In this document: piece after piece, positions 1 through 9,996 of the stretch
Numbering within the stretch: the stretch's first letter is position 1
Layout: the number at the start of each line of letters is the position of its first letter
NCBI RefSeq assembly: GCF_001428745.1
Contig: NZ_LMIO01000001.1
Span: forward strand, 954,818 to 1,018,817
Origin: Leifsonia sp. Root227
GTDB taxonomy: Bacteria; Actinomycetota; Actinomycetes; Actinomycetales; Microbacteriaceae
DNA: 64,000 nt
Reading direction: 5' to 3'
Made by a program: the position numbers and the translations under genes
Notes under the pieces: model-generated
The model's input: only the letters and a program-made list of their open reading frames with translations
Database searches by the model: none
Told to the model about the DNA's origin: nothing

Positions 1-422
1 AGCGCGCGGTGCTCGACGCGCTCGCCGAGGTGCGGCTGCCGGAGCCGGAGCGGATCGCCAGGGCGTACCCGCACGAGATCTCGGGAGGGCAGCGTCAGCG
101 CGTCGCCATCGCCGCCGCGCTCGCCTGCGCACCGCAGCTCCTCATCGCCGACGAGCCGACCACGGCGCTCGACGTGACCGTGCAGGCGGAGATCCTGTCG
201 CTCATCGACGCACTCGTCGCCGAGCGCGGCATGGCGCTGCTGTTCGTCAGCCACGACCTCGCCGTCGTCTCCCGGATGACGGAGCGCGCTCTCGTCCTCC
301 GTGCGGGACGCGTGGTCGAGTCAGGCACCATCGAAAACCTGCTCGCGGCTCCCAGCGACCCGTACACGGTCGAACTCGTCGCGAGCGCACGCGAGCTCGA
401 CCGAGCCCTGGAGGTGTCGTGA
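1..422 (+). CDS. Oligopeptide-type ABC transporter ATPase (3' part)
   Basis: This is the C-terminal part of an ATP-binding subunit of a dipeptide/oligopeptide-type ABC importer; the 5' end lies outside the window. The visible protein has the ABC signature SGGQRQR, a Walker B strand LLIADEPTTALD and the H-loop LLFVSHDL. The Walker A motif must lie upstream. The TTALDVTVQ stretch after Walker B is typical of the DppD/OppD branch. Its stop overlaps the next gene's GTG by 4 bases, so the two ATPases are translationally coupled and probably work as a heterodimer on one permease. The substrate cannot be told from sequence. Confidence 0.9.
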   Translation, partial: RAVLDALAEVRLPEPERIARAYPHEISGGQRQRVAIAAALACAPQLLIADEPTTALDVTVQAEILSLIDALVAERGMALLFVSHDLAVVSRMTERALVLRAGRVVESGTIENLLAAPSDPYTVELVASARELDRALEVS

Positions 423-1183
423 GCGCCATCCTGGAGCTTCGTGAGGCGGGTTTCCGCTATCGTCGCGCATCCACTGCCGCGCTGGAGGGCGTCTCGCTGG
501 CTGTCGAGCCTGGACGCAACGTCGGCCTGGTCGGCGAGTCGGGCGCAGGCAAGACCACCGCGCTGTCGATCCTGCTCGGCCTGAGCAGCCCGACCAGCGG
601 CGAACTGCTGTTCGACGGCGTTCGGCTCGACCGGCGGGACCGCGCCAGGATGCGCGAGTTCCGCCGCAGCGTGCAGACGGTGTTTCAAGACCCGTACTCG
701 TCGCTCGACCCTCGGCAGAGCGTCGGGCGCATCATCGCCGAGCCGCTGACGAGCCTCAGGGTCGCCTCCGGTCAGGATGCGCGCGACAGGGTGGCGGAGG
801 CGCTGGCGGCAGTCGGGCTCCCCGGGGATGCGGCTGGCAGGTATCCGCACGAGTTCTCCGGAGGACAGCGGCAGCGCATCGCCATCGCGCGCGCCGTGGT
901 GTCCCGGCCGAGGGTGCTGCTCGCCGACGAGCCGGTGAGCGCGCTCGACGTGACGACGCGCATCCAGATCATCGACCTCCTCTCCGAGCTGAGCAGGCGC
1001 GAGGGAATGACGGTGGTGATGGTGTCGCACGACCTCGGGGTCGTCGCTTCGCTGTGCGAGCAGACCGTGGTGCTCCGCGGCGGCAGGGTGGTCGAGCAGG
1101 GGGAGACGCGCTCCGTGCTGGGGAACCCTCAGGACGCGTACACGCAGCGCCTGCTCGCGTCCGTGCCGCGGCTGCCCGCCTGA
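419..1183 (+). CDS. Oligopeptide-type ABC transporter ATPase, DppF/OppF-like
   Basis: Complete 254-aa ATP-binding subunit. Walker A GESGAGKTT is at residues 39-47, the Q-loop follows in TVFQDPYSSLDP (typical of the OppF branch), then the signature EFSGGQRQR, Walker B LLADEPVSALD and H-loop VMVSHDL. The usual Zn/Cys-containing C-terminal extension of OppF proteins is short here. It overlaps the preceding ATPase gene by 4 bases and closes the operon; the next gene is convergent. Its role is energising uptake of a peptide-like or other small substrate. The permease and binding protein genes must lie upstream of the window. Confidence 0.92.
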   Translation: MSAILELREAGFRYRRASTAALEGVSLAVEPGRNVGLVGESGAGKTTALSILLGLSSPTSGELLFDGVRLDRRDRARMREFRRSVQTVFQDPYSSLDPRQSVGRIIAEPLTSLRVASGQDARDRVAEALAAVGLPGDAAGRYPHEFSGGQRQRIAIARAVVSRPRVLLADEPVSALDVTTRIQIIDLLSELSRREGMTVVMVSHDLGVVASLCEQTVVLRGGRVVEQGETRSVLGNPQDAYTQRLLASVPRLPA

Positions 1184-1196
1184 TCCGGCGCTCTGC

Positions 1197-1670
1197 TCAG
1201 TCGATGCCGAGCTTCTTGCGCAGCATGGCGACGTGTCCCGTCGCCTTCACGTTGTACAGCGGGAGGCGCACGCTGCCGTCAGGGTCGACGACGAAGGTCG
1301 AGCGGATGACGCCGGTGACCGTCTTGCCGTAGAGCTTCTTCTCTCCGTATGCGCCGTACGCCTGGTGCACGGCGAGGTCCTCATCGCTCAGCAGCGGGAA
1401 GTTGAGGCCCTCCTGCTCCTGGAACTGCTTGTTCTTCGCGGGGGCGTCCTTGGAGATGCCGATGACCTGATAGCCGGACGACGCCAGCGAGTTCAGGTTG
1501 TCGCGGAAGTCGCACGCTTCCTTCGTGCAGCCCGGCGTCATCGCCGCAGGGTAGAAGTACACGATCACGTTCTTGCCCGCGTAGTCGCCGAGCGAGACGG
1601 CAGCGCCGTCCTGGTCCTTCAGAGTGAACGCCGGTGCGGCGTCTCCCGCTTCGAGTCGCACATCAGTCAT
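1197..1670 (-). CDS. bcp: Thioredoxin-dependent peroxiredoxin, BCP/PrxQ type
   Basis: A 157-aa peroxiredoxin that reduces hydrogen peroxide and organic peroxides in the cytoplasm with thioredoxin. The motif PGCTKEAC gives a peroxidatic Cys48 and a resolving Cys53 five residues later, the intramolecular arrangement of atypical 2-Cys BCP proteins. The start chosen is ATG at 1670 (MTDVRLEAGD); a longer reading from 1688 adds six residues with no family support. The hexamer CAGAAT lies 6 nt before this ATG, one base from the TANNNT pattern seen before other starts here. Only 13 bp separate it from the convergent ABC gene. Confidence 0.93.
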   Translation of the reverse strand: MTDVRLEAGDAAPAFTLKDQDGAAVSLGDYAGKNVIVYFYPAAMTPGCTKEACDFRDNLNSLASSGYQVIGISKDAPAKNKQFQEQEGLNFPLLSDEDLAVHQAYGAYGEKKLYGKTVTGVIRSTFVVDPDGSVRLPLYNVKATGHVAMLRKKLGID

Positions 1671-1703
1671 GCACTCATTCTGACGCACGCGTGCGAGCGG
1701 CGC

Positions 1704-2762
1704 TCAGGCGAACGTCGCGAGCAGCCGCTGCAGCGAGTCCAGTCGTGCCCGCCCGGCATCGCCGAGCGCTCCGGCCTCGACGGCTTCGATGATCGCGCAG
1801 TCCGGCGCGTCAGGGAGGTGCGTGCATCCGCGGGGGCAGTCCTCCGCCAGCTCTGCGAGGTCGGTGAACGACTTGAGGATGCTGTCGGTGTTGATGTGCC
1901 CGAGCCCGAACGAGCGGACGCCGGGGGTGTCGATCACCCAGCCGTGGCCCTCGGCGTTCTCGACGCGCAGTGACACGGTGGACGACGACGTGTGCCTGCC
2001 GCGGCCGGTCACCACGTTGACGTGGCCCGTCGCGCGCAGCGCGCCAGGCACGATCTCGTTCACGAGGGTCGACTTGCCGACTCCGGAGTGACCGACGACC
2101 ACCGTGTCGTGACCGACAAGGGCGGCCGTGATCGCGTCGACGGGGATGTGGTCCTCGCGGCTCGTGAACACCGGGAGGTCGAGCCCGGCGAAGTTCTCCA
2201 GGAACGGACCCGGATCGGCGAGGTCGATCTTGGTCACGCACAGCATCGGCGTGATCCCCGCGTCGTATGCGGCGACCAGGTAGCGGTCCACCAGGCGCGT
2301 GCGCGGTTCCGGGTTCGCAGCCGCCACCACGATCAGCATCTGATCGGCGTTGGCGACGATCACCCGCTCCACTTCGTCGGTGTCGTCGGCGCTCCTGCGC
2401 AGCAGGGTGGTGCGCGGCTCGATGCGCACGATCCGGCCGAGCGTGCCGTCCTCGCCCGTCGTGTCGCCGACGATGGCCACCCTGTCGCCGGTCACGATGG
2501 CCTGCTTGCGCAGCTCGCTGGCGCGGGCCGCCGTCATCTGCCGTTCGTCAGCGGTGTCCTCGTCGAGGAGCACGGTGTACCTGCCGCGGTCTACGCCGAG
2601 CACCCTGGCGATCTGCGCGTCCCCGTGCTCCGGCCGGGTCTTGGTGCGCGGCCGGTTGCCCTTCGGGTTGGGGCGGCTCCGGATGCGCGACTCGTCGAAC
2701 TCCGAGTACTCCTCGTCATCGTCGTCGCCGTCGTCCCACCACGACCCTGTCTGCTCCGTCAC
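1704..2762 (-). CDS. rsgA: Ribosome small-subunit-dependent GTPase A
   Basis: RsgA (YjeQ/EngC) is a 352-aa circularly permuted GTPase that helps late maturation of the 30S subunit. After an acidic/basic N-terminal tail ([11 protein letters not shown]) come an OB-fold, the G4 motif TKID, then G1 GHSGVGKST and G3 [10 protein letters not shown], in the permuted order typical of the family. The C-terminal zinc-binding part has the Cys/His spacing DCPRGCTH followed by a further Cys. It starts 13 bp after the aroA stop on the same strand. The aroA-rsgA pairing next to sigH is also seen in mycobacteria. The acidic tail is longer than in proteobacterial RsgA. Confidence 0.95.
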   Translation of the reverse strand: MTEQTGSWWDDGDDDDEEYSEFDESRIRSRPNPKGNRPRTKTRPEHGDAQIARVLGVDRGRYTVLLDEDTADERQMTAARASELRKQAIVTGDRVAIVGDTTGEDGTLGRIVRIEPRTTLLRRSADDTDEVERVIVANADQMLIVVAAANPEPRTRLVDRYLVAAYDAGITPMLCVTKIDLADPGPFLENFAGLDLPVFTSREDHIPVDAITAALVGHDTVVVGHSGVGKSTLVNEIVPGALRATGHVNVVTGRGRHTSSSTVSLRVENAEGHGWVIDTPGVRSFGLGHINTDSILKSFTDLAELAEDCPRGCTHLPDAPDCAIIEAVEAGALGDAGRARLDSLQRLLATFA

Positions 2763-2775
2763 GCTGCGTTCTCCG

Positions 2776-4143
2776 TCACGCTGGGGCGGTGCCTTCCTCG
2801 ACCAGGCGCGTCCAGAGCTGTGTGAACTGGGGGAGTGTCTTGGCAGTCGTCGCGACGTTCTCGATCTCGACGCCGGGGACCACCAGTCCGATGATCGCGC
2901 CCGCCGTCGCCATCCTGTGGTCCTCGTAGCTGCGCCACACGCCGCCGGTGAGCGGCCGCGGTTCGATCCGCAGCCCGTCCTCGAGCTCGGTGACCGCGCC
3001 GCCGAGGCCGTTGATCTCCGCGACGAGAGCGGCGAGCCGATCGGTCTCGTGGTGGCGGATGTGTCCGATGCCGGTGATCTCGCTCGGGCCGTCCGCGAGG
3101 GCTGCGATGGCCACCAGCGCCGGTGCGAGCTCGCCGCCCGTGGTCAAGTCGAGCTCCACACCGGGGATGCTCTCGCCTCCTGTGACGGTGAGCCGGTCGC
3201 CGTCGCGCGTGACCGTCGCTCCGAACAGGGGGAGCAGCTCGGCCAGGTCGGCTCCGACCTGCGTCGTGCGCTCCGGCCAGCCGGTGAAGGTGACAGAGCC
3301 GCCGGTGACCACGGCGGCCGCCAGGAACGGCGCAGCATTGGAGAGGTCGGGCTCGATGTCCACGTCCCGCGCCGCGATGGCGCCGGGGGAGACGATCCAT
3401 CGGCCGACCTCCGGCGACTCGACCGTGACGCCGCGCGCCGCGAGGGTGTCGATGGTCATCTCGATGTGCGGCAGGCTCGGGAGGCGCTCGCCGGAGTGCC
3501 GGAGGTCGAGGCCGTCCTCGAAGCGGCTCGCCGAGAGCAGCAGCGCGCTGACGAACTGGCTGGACGACGAGGCGTCGATGGTGATCGCGCCGCCGCGCAC
3601 GGTGCCCGTGCCGTGGACGGTGAACGGCAGCGATCCCCTGCCGTCGTCGTTGACGTCGACGCCGAGGTCGCGCAGCGAGGAGATGATCGACGACATCGGG
3701 CGTCCGCGCGCGGAGTCGTCCGCGTCGAACATCGTCGGCCCGAGGGCGAGACCGGCGATCGGCGGCACGAACCGCATGACCGTTCCCGCCTGACCGCACT
3801 CGATGGTGGTGCTGCCGAGCAGTTCCTCCGCCGGCGTCACAAGGAGGTCGTCTCCGAACTCGCTCGCGCCCTTCTTCGCCTCGATGGACACTCCGAGGGC
3901 ACGCAGTGCCTCGACCATGTTCTCGCTGTCGCGCGAGTGCAGCGGCGCGCGCAGCAGCGACGGGCCGTCTGCCAGAGCGGAGAGCACCAGCTCGCGCGCT
4001 GTCAGCGATTTCGAGCCAGGCAACGACACGGATGCGTTCAGCGGGCCCCTGGCGACGGGCGCTGGCCACAGCGTGTTCGGCTCGTCGGCGCGGTTGTCGC
4101 CGTACGGATCGAACTCTGGCGCGGAATATTTCGAGATCAGCAT
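2776..4143 (-). CDS. aroA: 3-phosphoshikimate 1-carboxyvinyltransferase (EPSP synthase)
   Basis: A 455-aa EPSP synthase, which joins shikimate-3-phosphate and phosphoenolpyruvate in the sixth step of the shikimate pathway. The PEP/S3P-binding motif [15 protein letters not shown] lies near residue 45, followed by [13 protein letters not shown], the actinobacterial form of the GTTMR loop; YEDHRMA is near the C-terminus. ATG at 4143 ([10 protein letters not shown]) is chosen; the 29 upstream codons have no homology-like features and overlap the sigH promoter. It is divergent from sigH and probably co-transcribed with rsgA. The SigH-type promoter on the other strand overlaps its start codon. Confidence 0.95.
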   Translation of the reverse strand: MLISKYSAPEFDPYGDNRADEPNTLWPAPVARGPLNASVSLPGSKSLTARELVLSALADGPSLLRAPLHSRDSENMVEALRALGVSIEAKKGASEFGDDLLVTPAEELLGSTTIECGQAGTVMRFVPPIAGLALGPTMFDADDSARGRPMSSIISSLRDLGVDVNDDGRGSLPFTVHGTGTVRGGAITIDASSSSQFVSALLLSASRFEDGLDLRHSGERLPSLPHIEMTIDTLAARGVTVESPEVGRWIVSPGAIAARDVDIEPDLSNAAPFLAAAVVTGGSVTFTGWPERTTQVGADLAELLPLFGATVTRDGDRLTVTGGESIPGVELDLTTGGELAPALVAIAALADGPSEITGIGHIRHHETDRLAALVAEINGLGGAVTELEDGLRIEPRPLTGGVWRSYEDHRMATAGAIIGLVVPGVEIENVATTAKTLPQFTQLWTRLVEEGTAPA

Positions 4144-4147
4144 CGTT
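4123..4147 (+). promoter_or_regulatory. SigH/SigR-type promoter for sigH
   Basis: GGAAT at 4123-4127, a 17-bp spacer, and GTT at 4145-4147 match the GGAAT-N16..18-GTT consensus recognised by SigH (Mycobacterium) and SigR (Streptomyces). Transcription would begin near 4155, about 35 nt before an in-frame GTG at 4189 that has a strong Shine-Dalgarno. This suggests sigH is autoregulated. The element overlaps the start codon of divergent aroA. Confidence 0.7.
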
Positions 4148-4257
4148 GTCAAGGGTATCCGCGTTTTCGATCGAAGGAAGGAAAGTCTGTGACCCTCACG
4201 AGCACCGTCCTCGACTCTCCGCGCGTGCACACACGCGCGGAACTAGACTTGCCCGTG

Positions 4258-4851
4258 ATGACCACCGCAACTGACGACCTCGGTCCGCTCTTCGAAGAGC
4301 AGGCGCTGCAGTACATGGACCAGCTGTACGCAGCGGCTCTCCGCATGACCAGAAACCCTGCAGACGCGCAGGATCTGGTGCAGGAGACCTTCGTCAAGGC
4401 GTACGCGGCGTTCAACCAGTTCCAGCAGGGCACCAACCTGAAGGCCTGGCTGTACCGCATCCTCACGAACACCTTCATCAACACGTACCGCAAGAAGCAG
4501 CGCGAGCCGTACCAGGGCACCATCGACGAGCTCGAGGACTGGCAGCTCGGCGGCGCGGAGTCGACCACCGCATCCTCGAGCCGTTCGGCAGAGGCAGAGG
4601 CGATCGACCACCTGCCGGACAGCGCGGTCAAAGACGCGCTGCAGGCCATCCCGGAGGACTTCAGGATGGCTGTGTACTTCGCTGATGTCGAGGGGTTCTC
4701 CTACCAGGAGATCGCCGACATCATGAAGACCCCGATCGGCACCGTGATGAGCCGCCTCCACCGCGGCCGCCGGATGCTGAGGGAGCTTCTCACCGACTAC
4801 GCGCACGAGCGGGGACTGTCCGCCGTGCAGACACCCAGGAGCACGAAATGA
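4258..4851 (+). CDS. sigH: Redox-responsive ECF sigma factor SigH/SigR
   Basis: A 197-aa ECF (group 4) sigma factor. Region 2 spans [20 protein letters not shown], typical of the SigH/SigR group, and region 4 ends in [20 protein letters not shown]. It directs RNA polymerase to thiol-oxidative and heat stress genes and is held inactive by RshA, encoded next with an ATGA overlap. There are two plausible starts: ATG 4258 (weak Shine-Dalgarno, preceded by TAGACT at 4244-4249) and GTG 4189, preceded by GGAAGGAAAG. The latter adds 23 residues and lies on the SigH-dependent transcript, recalling the short and long SigR isoforms of Streptomyces. Which start dominates is inference. Confidence 0.93.
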   Translation: MTTATDDLGPLFEEQALQYMDQLYAAALRMTRNPADAQDLVQETFVKAYAAFNQFQQGTNLKAWLYRILTNTFINTYRKKQREPYQGTIDELEDWQLGGAESTTASSSRSAEAEAIDHLPDSAVKDALQAIPEDFRMAVYFADVEGFSYQEIADIMKTPIGTVMSRLHRGRRMLRELLTDYAHERGLSAVQTPRSTK

Positions 4852-5090
4852 CCGACTGCGGCTGCGACAAGGCCAAACAAGACCTCGAGGAATACCTGCG
4901 CAACGAGCTCTGCAGCGAAGATGCCGCAGACATCCGCGAGCACCTCGCCACCTGCAATGGATGCGCGGACGAAGCGCACCTGAGCGTCGTGCTCACCGAG
5001 GTGGTTCAGCGGGCGTGCAAGGAGACGGCGCCGGAGACGCTCCGCGCCGAGGTGCTGCTGCGCATCAGGGGCTTCCAGGCGACGCACTGA
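4848..5090 (+). CDS. rshA: Redox-sensing zinc anti-sigma factor RshA/RsrA-like
   Basis: An 80-aa ZAS-family anti-sigma factor. The zinc/redox motif H-x3-C-x2-C is at His32-Cys36-Cys39 (EHLATCNGC), and further cysteines are at positions 4, 6 and 22. In this family thiol oxidation ejects zinc and breaks the complex with the sigma factor, freeing SigH. The ATG overlaps the sigH stop (ATGA), so the two are translationally coupled at a fixed ratio. There is no membrane segment, so it acts in the cytoplasm. The small size, motif and linkage make the call firm. Confidence 0.93.
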   Translation: MTDCGCDKAKQDLEEYLRNELCSEDAADIREHLATCNGCADEAHLSVVLTEVVQRACKETAPETLRAEVLLRIRGFQATH

Positions 5091-5114
5091 CGGGCAGGCG
5101 CGCCAGAGCGCGCG

Positions 5115-5888
5115 CTACTGCTGCCGCACCTGGTGCAGCAGGAACAGTCCGCCGAGCGGGTCCGTGACCTGAGCGAACCGGCCGAACTCGCTGTCCCACG
5201 GGTCGCGGATCACGGTGCCGCCGAGCTCGACCACGCGGGCGCACGACTCCTCCGCGTCCGCGACGCCGAAGTAGACCACCCAGTGCGACGGGACGCCCTC
5301 AGGGAGCATCTTGTCCGCGTCGTACACGCCGCCGGCCGGTGCCCCATCCGGCCCGAACGTGGAGTAGCGGAAGTCTGCGGTGTCGCCGAGCACCTGCGTC
5401 TGCCAATTGAAGACCTTCGTGTAGAAGTCCACCTGCGCCGCGAAACTGCGCGCGTACAGCTCATGCCAGGCTGGGCCGCCGATCTCCGCCGTCAGCTCGA
5501 AGCCGCGGTGCGCGCCGGGCTCCCAGAGGCCGACCACCGCTCCGCCAGGGTCGGCGACCACGGCCATCCTGCCCTGATCGCCGACCGTCATCGCGGGCGC
5601 GTACACCTGGGCTCCTGCATCCGTTGCGGCCTTCTCCGACGCATCCACGTCTTCGACGAGCAGGTAGGTGAGCCAGCTGTTCGGCTTCTCGTCGCCCATC
5701 ACCGCGCCGAGTCCGGCCACGGCGTGGCCGTCCCTGCGGAAGGTGATGTATCCGCCGTACTCCCCGCCGCCCTCGTCGGCCGTCCAGCCGAACAGAGCGG
5801 TGTAGAAGTCACGGGCCCTGGGAACGTCTGAGCTCGCGTAGTCGACCCAGCAGGGCTCTCCGAGGCGGTGCGTCGTCACGACAGTCAT
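5115..5888 (-). CDS. Two-domain VOC family protein (glyoxalase/bleomycin-resistance fold)
   Basis: A 257-aa protein made of two consecutive VOC modules. The first starts at WVDYASSDVPRARDFYTALF and the second at WHELYARSFAAQVDFYTKVF. Such paired betaalphabetabetabeta units form a metal-binding or ligand-binding cup. The substrate is unknown; relatives are annotated as hydroxylase-like or glyoxalase-like proteins in actinobacteria. It is monocistronic, convergent with rshA. TATGGT at 5895-5900 (read on the minus strand) lies exactly 6 nt before the ATG, so the transcript is probably leaderless. Confidence 0.85.
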   Translation of the reverse strand: MTVVTTHRLGEPCWVDYASSDVPRARDFYTALFGWTADEGGGEYGGYITFRRDGHAVAGLGAVMGDEKPNSWLTYLLVEDVDASEKAATDAGAQVYAPAMTVGDQGRMAVVADPGGAVVGLWEPGAHRGFELTAEIGGPAWHELYARSFAAQVDFYTKVFNWQTQVLGDTADFRYSTFGPDGAPAGGVYDADKMLPEGVPSHWVVYFGVADAEESCARVVELGGTVIRDPWDSEFGRFAQVTDPLGGLFLLHQVRQQ

Positions 5889-5894
5889 GTCGTC

Positions 5895-5900
5895 ACCATA
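5895..5900 (-). promoter_or_regulatory. Leaderless -10 hexamer for the VOC gene
   Basis: TATGGT read on the minus strand ends 6 nt before the ATG at 5888, so transcription would start on the first base of the start codon. No Shine-Dalgarno lies between. Confidence 0.55.
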
Positions 5901-5918
5901 CGCGCGGCCGCCGCAAAC

Positions 5919-5958
5919 GGCGAGGGGCGCCTCGCGCTGACGCGAGACGCCCCTCGCC
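5919..5958 (-). terminator. Hairpin terminator downstream of kgd
   Basis: Perfect 11-bp arms GGCGAGGGGCG and CGCCCCTCGCC enclose a second 6-bp stem (CTCGCG/CGCGAG) with a CTGA loop. It lies 14 bp after the kgd stop. The stem is very stable but has no T-run, as is common in high-GC genomes. Confidence 0.7.
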
Positions 5959-5972
5959 GGGCACGGATGCGG

Positions 5973-8900
5973 TTACAGCGTGAGCGCCCGCTGGATCAGA
6001 ATGCTCTGCTCCTGAGCGTGACGCTTGGCCGAGCCGGCCGCCGGCGATGCAGACGCTGCGCGCGAGATGACACCCAGCGGGCGCGGGCCCAGCTTGGAGG
6101 TCTCGAGGATCATGTACGGCCAGGCTCCCTGGTTCTCCGGCTCGTCCTGAACCCACACCAGCTCGGCGTTGGGGTAGGAGTCGACGACCGCCTTGAGCTC
6201 AGCGGCGGGCAGCGGGTAGTACTGCTCGACGCGGACCAGCGCGATCTCCGGGTTGGGGTTCTTCTGGAGTTCGTTGAGCAGGTCGTAGTACAGCTTGCCC
6301 GCCATCAGCAGCACGCGCTTGACGGCGCCCTTGTCGCTGATCCTGGCGTCGTCGATCACCGGCTCGAACTTGCCCTGGGTGAAGTCGCTGACATCACTGG
6401 ATGCTCCGCGCAGTCGCAGCATCGCCTTCGGGGTGAAGACGACGAGCGGGCGGCGCGGGCGGGCATACGCCTGGCGGCGCAGCAGGTGGAAGTACGACGC
6501 GGGGGTCGACGGGCGTGCGACGGTCATGTTGTTCTCTGCGCACAGCTGCAGGTAGCGCTCGATGCGGGCGCTGGAGTGGTCGGGTCCCTGACCCTCGTAG
6601 CCGTGCGGGAGCAGCAGCACGAGCGACGAGCGCTGGCCCCACTTCTGCTCGGCCGACGACACGAACTCGTCGATGATCGTCTGGGCGCCGTTGGCGAAGT
6701 CGCCGAACTGCGCCTCCCACAGCACCAGTGCGTCAGGGCGCTCGACCGAGTACCCGTACTCGAAGCCCATGGCCGCGTACTCGCTGAGCAGCGAGTCGTA
6801 GATCCAGAACTTGGCCTGGTTGTCGCTGAGGTTGGCCAGCGGCAGCCACTCCTGGCCGTTCGTGCGGTCGTGGAAGACGGCGTGACGCTGCACGAAGGTG
6901 CCGCGACGGGTGTCCTGCCCTGCCATGCGCACCGGGGTGCCTTCGAGCAGCAGGGAGCCGAGGGCGAGGAGCTCGCCGAAGCCCCAGTCGATTCCGCCGT
7001 TGCGGCTCATCTCTCCGCGCTTGGTGAGGAGCTGCTGCAGCTTCGGGTGCACGGAGAATCCGGCGGGCGGGTTGTTGAACGCGTCGCCGATGAGCTGGAT
7101 GACCTGGTCGGTGACCGCCGTGGTCTCCGGCTCTCCGACGTTGTCCTCCTGCTGCGCCGCCGGCAGCTCGAGGTCGGCGACGGCGCCCTCGCCCGTGACG
7201 ACGGGCACCGAGTTGGTCTGCGCAGCGTGCGTCTCCATGAAGGCGCGCTCCAGGCGATCCTGGAAGTCGCGGTGCGCCTGCTCGTACTCCTCTTCCGTGA
7301 TGTCGCCGCGGCCGACGAGGGCCTCGGTGTACAGACGGCGGACGGAGCGCTTCGCCTCGATGAGGTTGTACATCAGCGGCTGGGTCATCGAGGGGTCGTC
7401 TCCCTCGTTGTGACCGCGGCGGCGGTAGCAGATGAGGTCGATGACCACGTCGCGCTTGAACTCCTGGCGGTATTCGAACGCCAGCTGGGCGACGCGCACG
7501 ACGGCCTCGGGGTCGTCGCCGTTCACGTGGAAGATCGGCGCCTGGATGGTCTTGGCGACGTCCGTCGAGTACACCGACGAGCGGGACTCTGTCGGCGGCG
7601 TGGTGAAGCCGACCTGGTTGTTGATGTTCACATGGATGGTGCCGCCCGTGCGGTATGCGCGCAGCTGCGACATCTGCAGCGTCTCGACCACGATGCCCTG
7701 GCCCGCCATCGCGGCGTCGCCGTGGATGAGGACGGGCAGCGTGAGGAACGTCATCGGGGGGCGGCGGTCCTGCTTGGCGCGGACGATGCCCTCCATGACG
7801 CCGTCGACGGCTTCCAGGTGCGAGGGGTTCGCCGCGAGGTAGACCGGGATCTCCTCGCCGTTGGCGCCGCGGAACGTGCCCTCTGTTCCGAGGTGGTACT
7901 TGACGTCGCCGGAGCCCTGGACGGTCCGGGGATCCTGCGTGCCCTCGAACTCGCGGAAGATCTGGCCGTAGGTCTTGCCTGCGATGTTGGTGAGGACGTT
8001 GAGGCGGCCGCGGTGCGCCATGCCGATGGCGACCTCGTCGAGGTTCTCCTTCGCGGCTCCCTCGAGGATCGCATCCAGCAGGGCGATCGTGGACTCGCCT
8101 CCTTCGAGGCTGAACCGCTTCTGGCCGACGTACTTGGTCTGCAGGAAGGTCTCGAACGCCTCTGCCTCGTTCAGCTTGCCGAGGATGCGGAGCTGCTCGT
8201 CGTGGGACGGCTTCTCGTAGCCGCGCTCGACCTTGTTCTGGATCCACTTGCGCTGGGCAGGGTCCTGGATGTGCATGTACTCGATGCCGACCGTGCGGCA
8301 GTACGAGTCACGCAGGACGCCGAGGATGTCGCGGAGCAGCATCTTGCGCTTGTCGCCGCCGAACTGGCCGGTGACGAACTCGCGGTCGAGGTCCCAGAAG
8401 GTGAGGCCGTGGCTGGCGATGTCGAGGTCGGGGTGCGTGCGCTGCACGTACTCGAGAGGGTCGATGTCCGCCATCAGGTGGCCGCGGACGCGGAACGCGT
8501 TGATGAGCTCCTGCACGCGGGCCGTCTTGTCGACGGCGCTCGCGAGGTCGACGCTGATGTCCGGCGCCCAGCGGATGGGCTCGTACGGAATGCGCAGCGC
8601 GGCGAAGATGTCCTCGTAGAAGCTGCGCTTGCCGATCAGCATCTCGTGCACGATCTTCAGGAACTCGCCGGAGCCTGCGCCCTGGATGACGCGGTGGTCG
8701 TACGTGCTGGTGAGCGTGATCGTCTTGCCGATCGCGAGGCCGGCGAGCGTCTTCTCGCTCGAGCCCTGGAACTCGGCCGGGTATTCGAGCGCACCGGCGC
8801 CGATGATCGCTCCCTGGCCCTTCATCAGGCGGGGCACGGAGTGCACGGTGCCGATGCCGCCCGGGTTGGTGAGCGAGATGGTGGTGCCGGCGAAGTCGCC

Positions 8901-9860
8901 TGCGCCCAGCTTGTTGTTGCGGGCCCGCGTGACGAGGTCTTCGTACGCGGCGAGGTACTCGCCGAAGCCCATCGTGTCTGCGCGCTTGATGCTCGGCACG
9001 AGGAGGGCACGGGTGCCGTCCGGCTTCGGCAGGTCGATGGCGATGCCGAGGTTGACGTGCGCTGGGGCGACGACGGACGGCTTGCCGTCCACCTCGTCGT
9101 AGAACACGTTCTGGCTCGGGAACTCCTTGAGCGCCTGGATGAGCGCCCAGCCGATGAGGTGCGTGAAGGAGACCTTGCCGCCGCGGGCGCGCTTGAGGTG
9201 GTTGTTGATGACGATGCGGTTGTCGATCATCAGCTTGGCCGGGATGGTGCGGACGCTCGTGGCTGTGGGGACCGTGAGCGACGCATCCATGTTGGTGGCG
9301 AGCGTCTTCGACATGCCGCGGAGCGGGGTGACCTTGTCCTGCGGCTCAGGGGTGCCGTCTTCCGCGAGCACCGTCTGCGGGGCGGTGACGGGGGCGTCTG
9401 CGGGGACGGGCTGCGGCTTCGGGGCGATCGAGGTGGTGCGCGCGACGGGCTGCGCGCCGATGACAGGGATGGGGGCGGTGACGGGGTGAGCGTCTCCTGC
9501 GGGCGTCGACGGCTCCGCCGGGGAGGGAGCGTTCGGCTCCGTGGGGCTCGGGGCCGTCGGCTCCGTCGGGGTGGGAACGGTGGGTTCGGCCGGGGTGGGG
9601 GCCGGGGTCTCGCTGGGGGCTGGGGTGGAGGCCTGCTCGGTGGAGGCCTGCTCGGTGGAGGCCTGCTCGGTGGAGGTCGATGCCTGGCCGTCGTCCTTCA
9701 CGGTCGGCTGGTAACTCTCCAGGATCGGCCACCACGACTTGTCGACCGAATTCTTGTCGACGATGAACTGCTCGTACAGCTCGTCGACGAGCCACTCATT
9801 GGCTCCGAATTCGCCCGACGATCCGTCGTCGGTTCCCACACCTGTCAGTTGGCTCGACAC
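5973..9860 (-). CDS. kgd: Multifunctional 2-oxoglutarate dehydrogenase E1/E2 (Kgd/OdhA)
   Basis: A 1295-aa TCA-cycle enzyme of the actinobacterial type, with an E2-like acyltransferase domain fused in front of a thiamine-diphosphate E1. The N-terminus ([14 protein letters not shown]) is followed by a Pro/Thr/Ser-rich linker, then the acyltransferase domain with catalytic DHR near residue 388 ([15 protein letters not shown]). The E1 domain carries the ThDP site GDAAMAGQG, and a transketolase-type C-terminal domain follows. There is no lipoyl domain, as expected for this fusion. GTG at 9860 (VSSQLTG) is chosen because it gives the conserved N-terminus; a longer reading to 9998 would run into guaB1's promoter. 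The linker contains an exact 15-bp triplication. Confidence 0.96.
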   Translation of the reverse strand: MSSQLTGVGTDDGSSGEFGANEWLVDELYEQFIVDKNSVDKSWWPILESYQPTVKDDGQASTSTEQASTEQASTEQASTPAPSETPAPTPAEPTVPTPTEPTAPSPTEPNAPSPAEPSTPAGDAHPVTAPIPVIGAQPVARTTSIAPKPQPVPADAPVTAPQTVLAEDGTPEPQDKVTPLRGMSKTLATNMDASLTVPTATSVRTIPAKLMIDNRIVINNHLKRARGGKVSFTHLIGWALIQALKEFPSQNVFYDEVDGKPSVVAPAHVNLGIAIDLPKPDGTRALLVPSIKRADTMGFGEYLAAYEDLVTRARNNKLGAGDFAGTTISLTNPGGIGTVHSVPRLMKGQGAIIGAGALEYPAEFQGSSEKTLAGLAIGKTITLTSTYDHRVIQGAGSGEFLKIVHEMLIGKRSFYEDIFAALRIPYEPIRWAPDISVDLASAVDKTARVQELINAFRVRGHLMADIDPLEYVQRTHPDLDIASHGLTFWDLDREFVTGQFGGDKRKMLLRDILGVLRDSYCRTVGIEYMHIQDPAQRKWIQNKVERGYEKPSHDEQLRILGKLNEAEAFETFLQTKYVGQKRFSLEGGESTIALLDAILEGAAKENLDEVAIGMAHRGRLNVLTNIAGKTYGQIFREFEGTQDPRTVQGSGDVKYHLGTEGTFRGANGEEIPVYLAANPSHLEAVDGVMEGIVRAKQDRRPPMTFLTLPVLIHGDAAMAGQGIVVETLQMSQLRAYRTGGTIHVNINNQVGFTTPPTESRSSVYSTDVAKTIQAPIFHVNGDDPEAVVRVAQLAFEYRQEFKRDVVIDLICYRRRGHNEGDDPSMTQPLMYNLIEAKRSVRRLYTEALVGRGDITEEEYEQAHRDFQDRLERAFMETHAAQTNSVPVVTGEGAVADLELPAAQQEDNVGEPETTAVTDQVIQLIGDAFNNPPAGFSVHPKLQQLLTKRGEMSRNGGIDWGFGELLALGSLLLEGTPVRMAGQDTRRGTFVQRHAVFHDRTNGQEWLPLANLSDNQAKFWIYDSLLSEYAAMGFEYGYSVERPDALVLWEAQFGDFANGAQTIIDEFVSSAEQKWGQRSSLVLLLPHGYEGQGPDHSSARIERYLQLCAENNMTVARPSTPASYFHLLRRQAYARPRRPLVVFTPKAMLRLRGASSDVSDFTQGKFEPVIDDARISDKGAVKRVLLMAGKLYYDLLNELQKNPNPEIALVRVEQYYPLPAAELKAVVDSYPNAELVWVQDEPENQGAWPYMILETSKLGPRPLGVISRAASASPAAGSAKRHAQEQSILIQRALTL
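9631..9675 (-). repeat. Three tandem 15-bp repeats in the kgd linker
   Basis: The unit GCCTGCTCGGTGGAG occurs three times end to end, in frame, coding for repeats of Ser-Thr-Glu-Gln-Ala on the minus strand. It lies in a Pro/Thr/Glu linker, where length changes should be tolerated. Confidence 0.9.
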
Positions 9861-9983
9861 AGCCGCTCGCCCACTCTCTCCATTGATTTTTGTTGCACAG
9901 GCAGCACGGTCACCGCCCGTTTCCATCCAGTCGTCAAGCCTAATCCCTTCCAGCGGCGGGTGCGGGCGTTCACCGGGGAGGGA

Positions 9984-9989
9984 TACCGT
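9984..9989 (+). promoter_or_regulatory. Leaderless -10 hexamer for guaB1
   Basis: TACCGT ends 7 nt before the ATG at 9997, consistent with a transcript starting at or one base before the start codon. There is no convincing Shine-Dalgarno between them. Confidence 0.5.
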
Positions 9990-9996
9990 TATTCCC

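Noticed and set aside
5868..9738. Very long plus-strand open frame opposite kgd
   Set aside because: The complement of Kgd codons avoids stops; the translation has no recognisable domain and low-complexity Arg/Val/Asp content.
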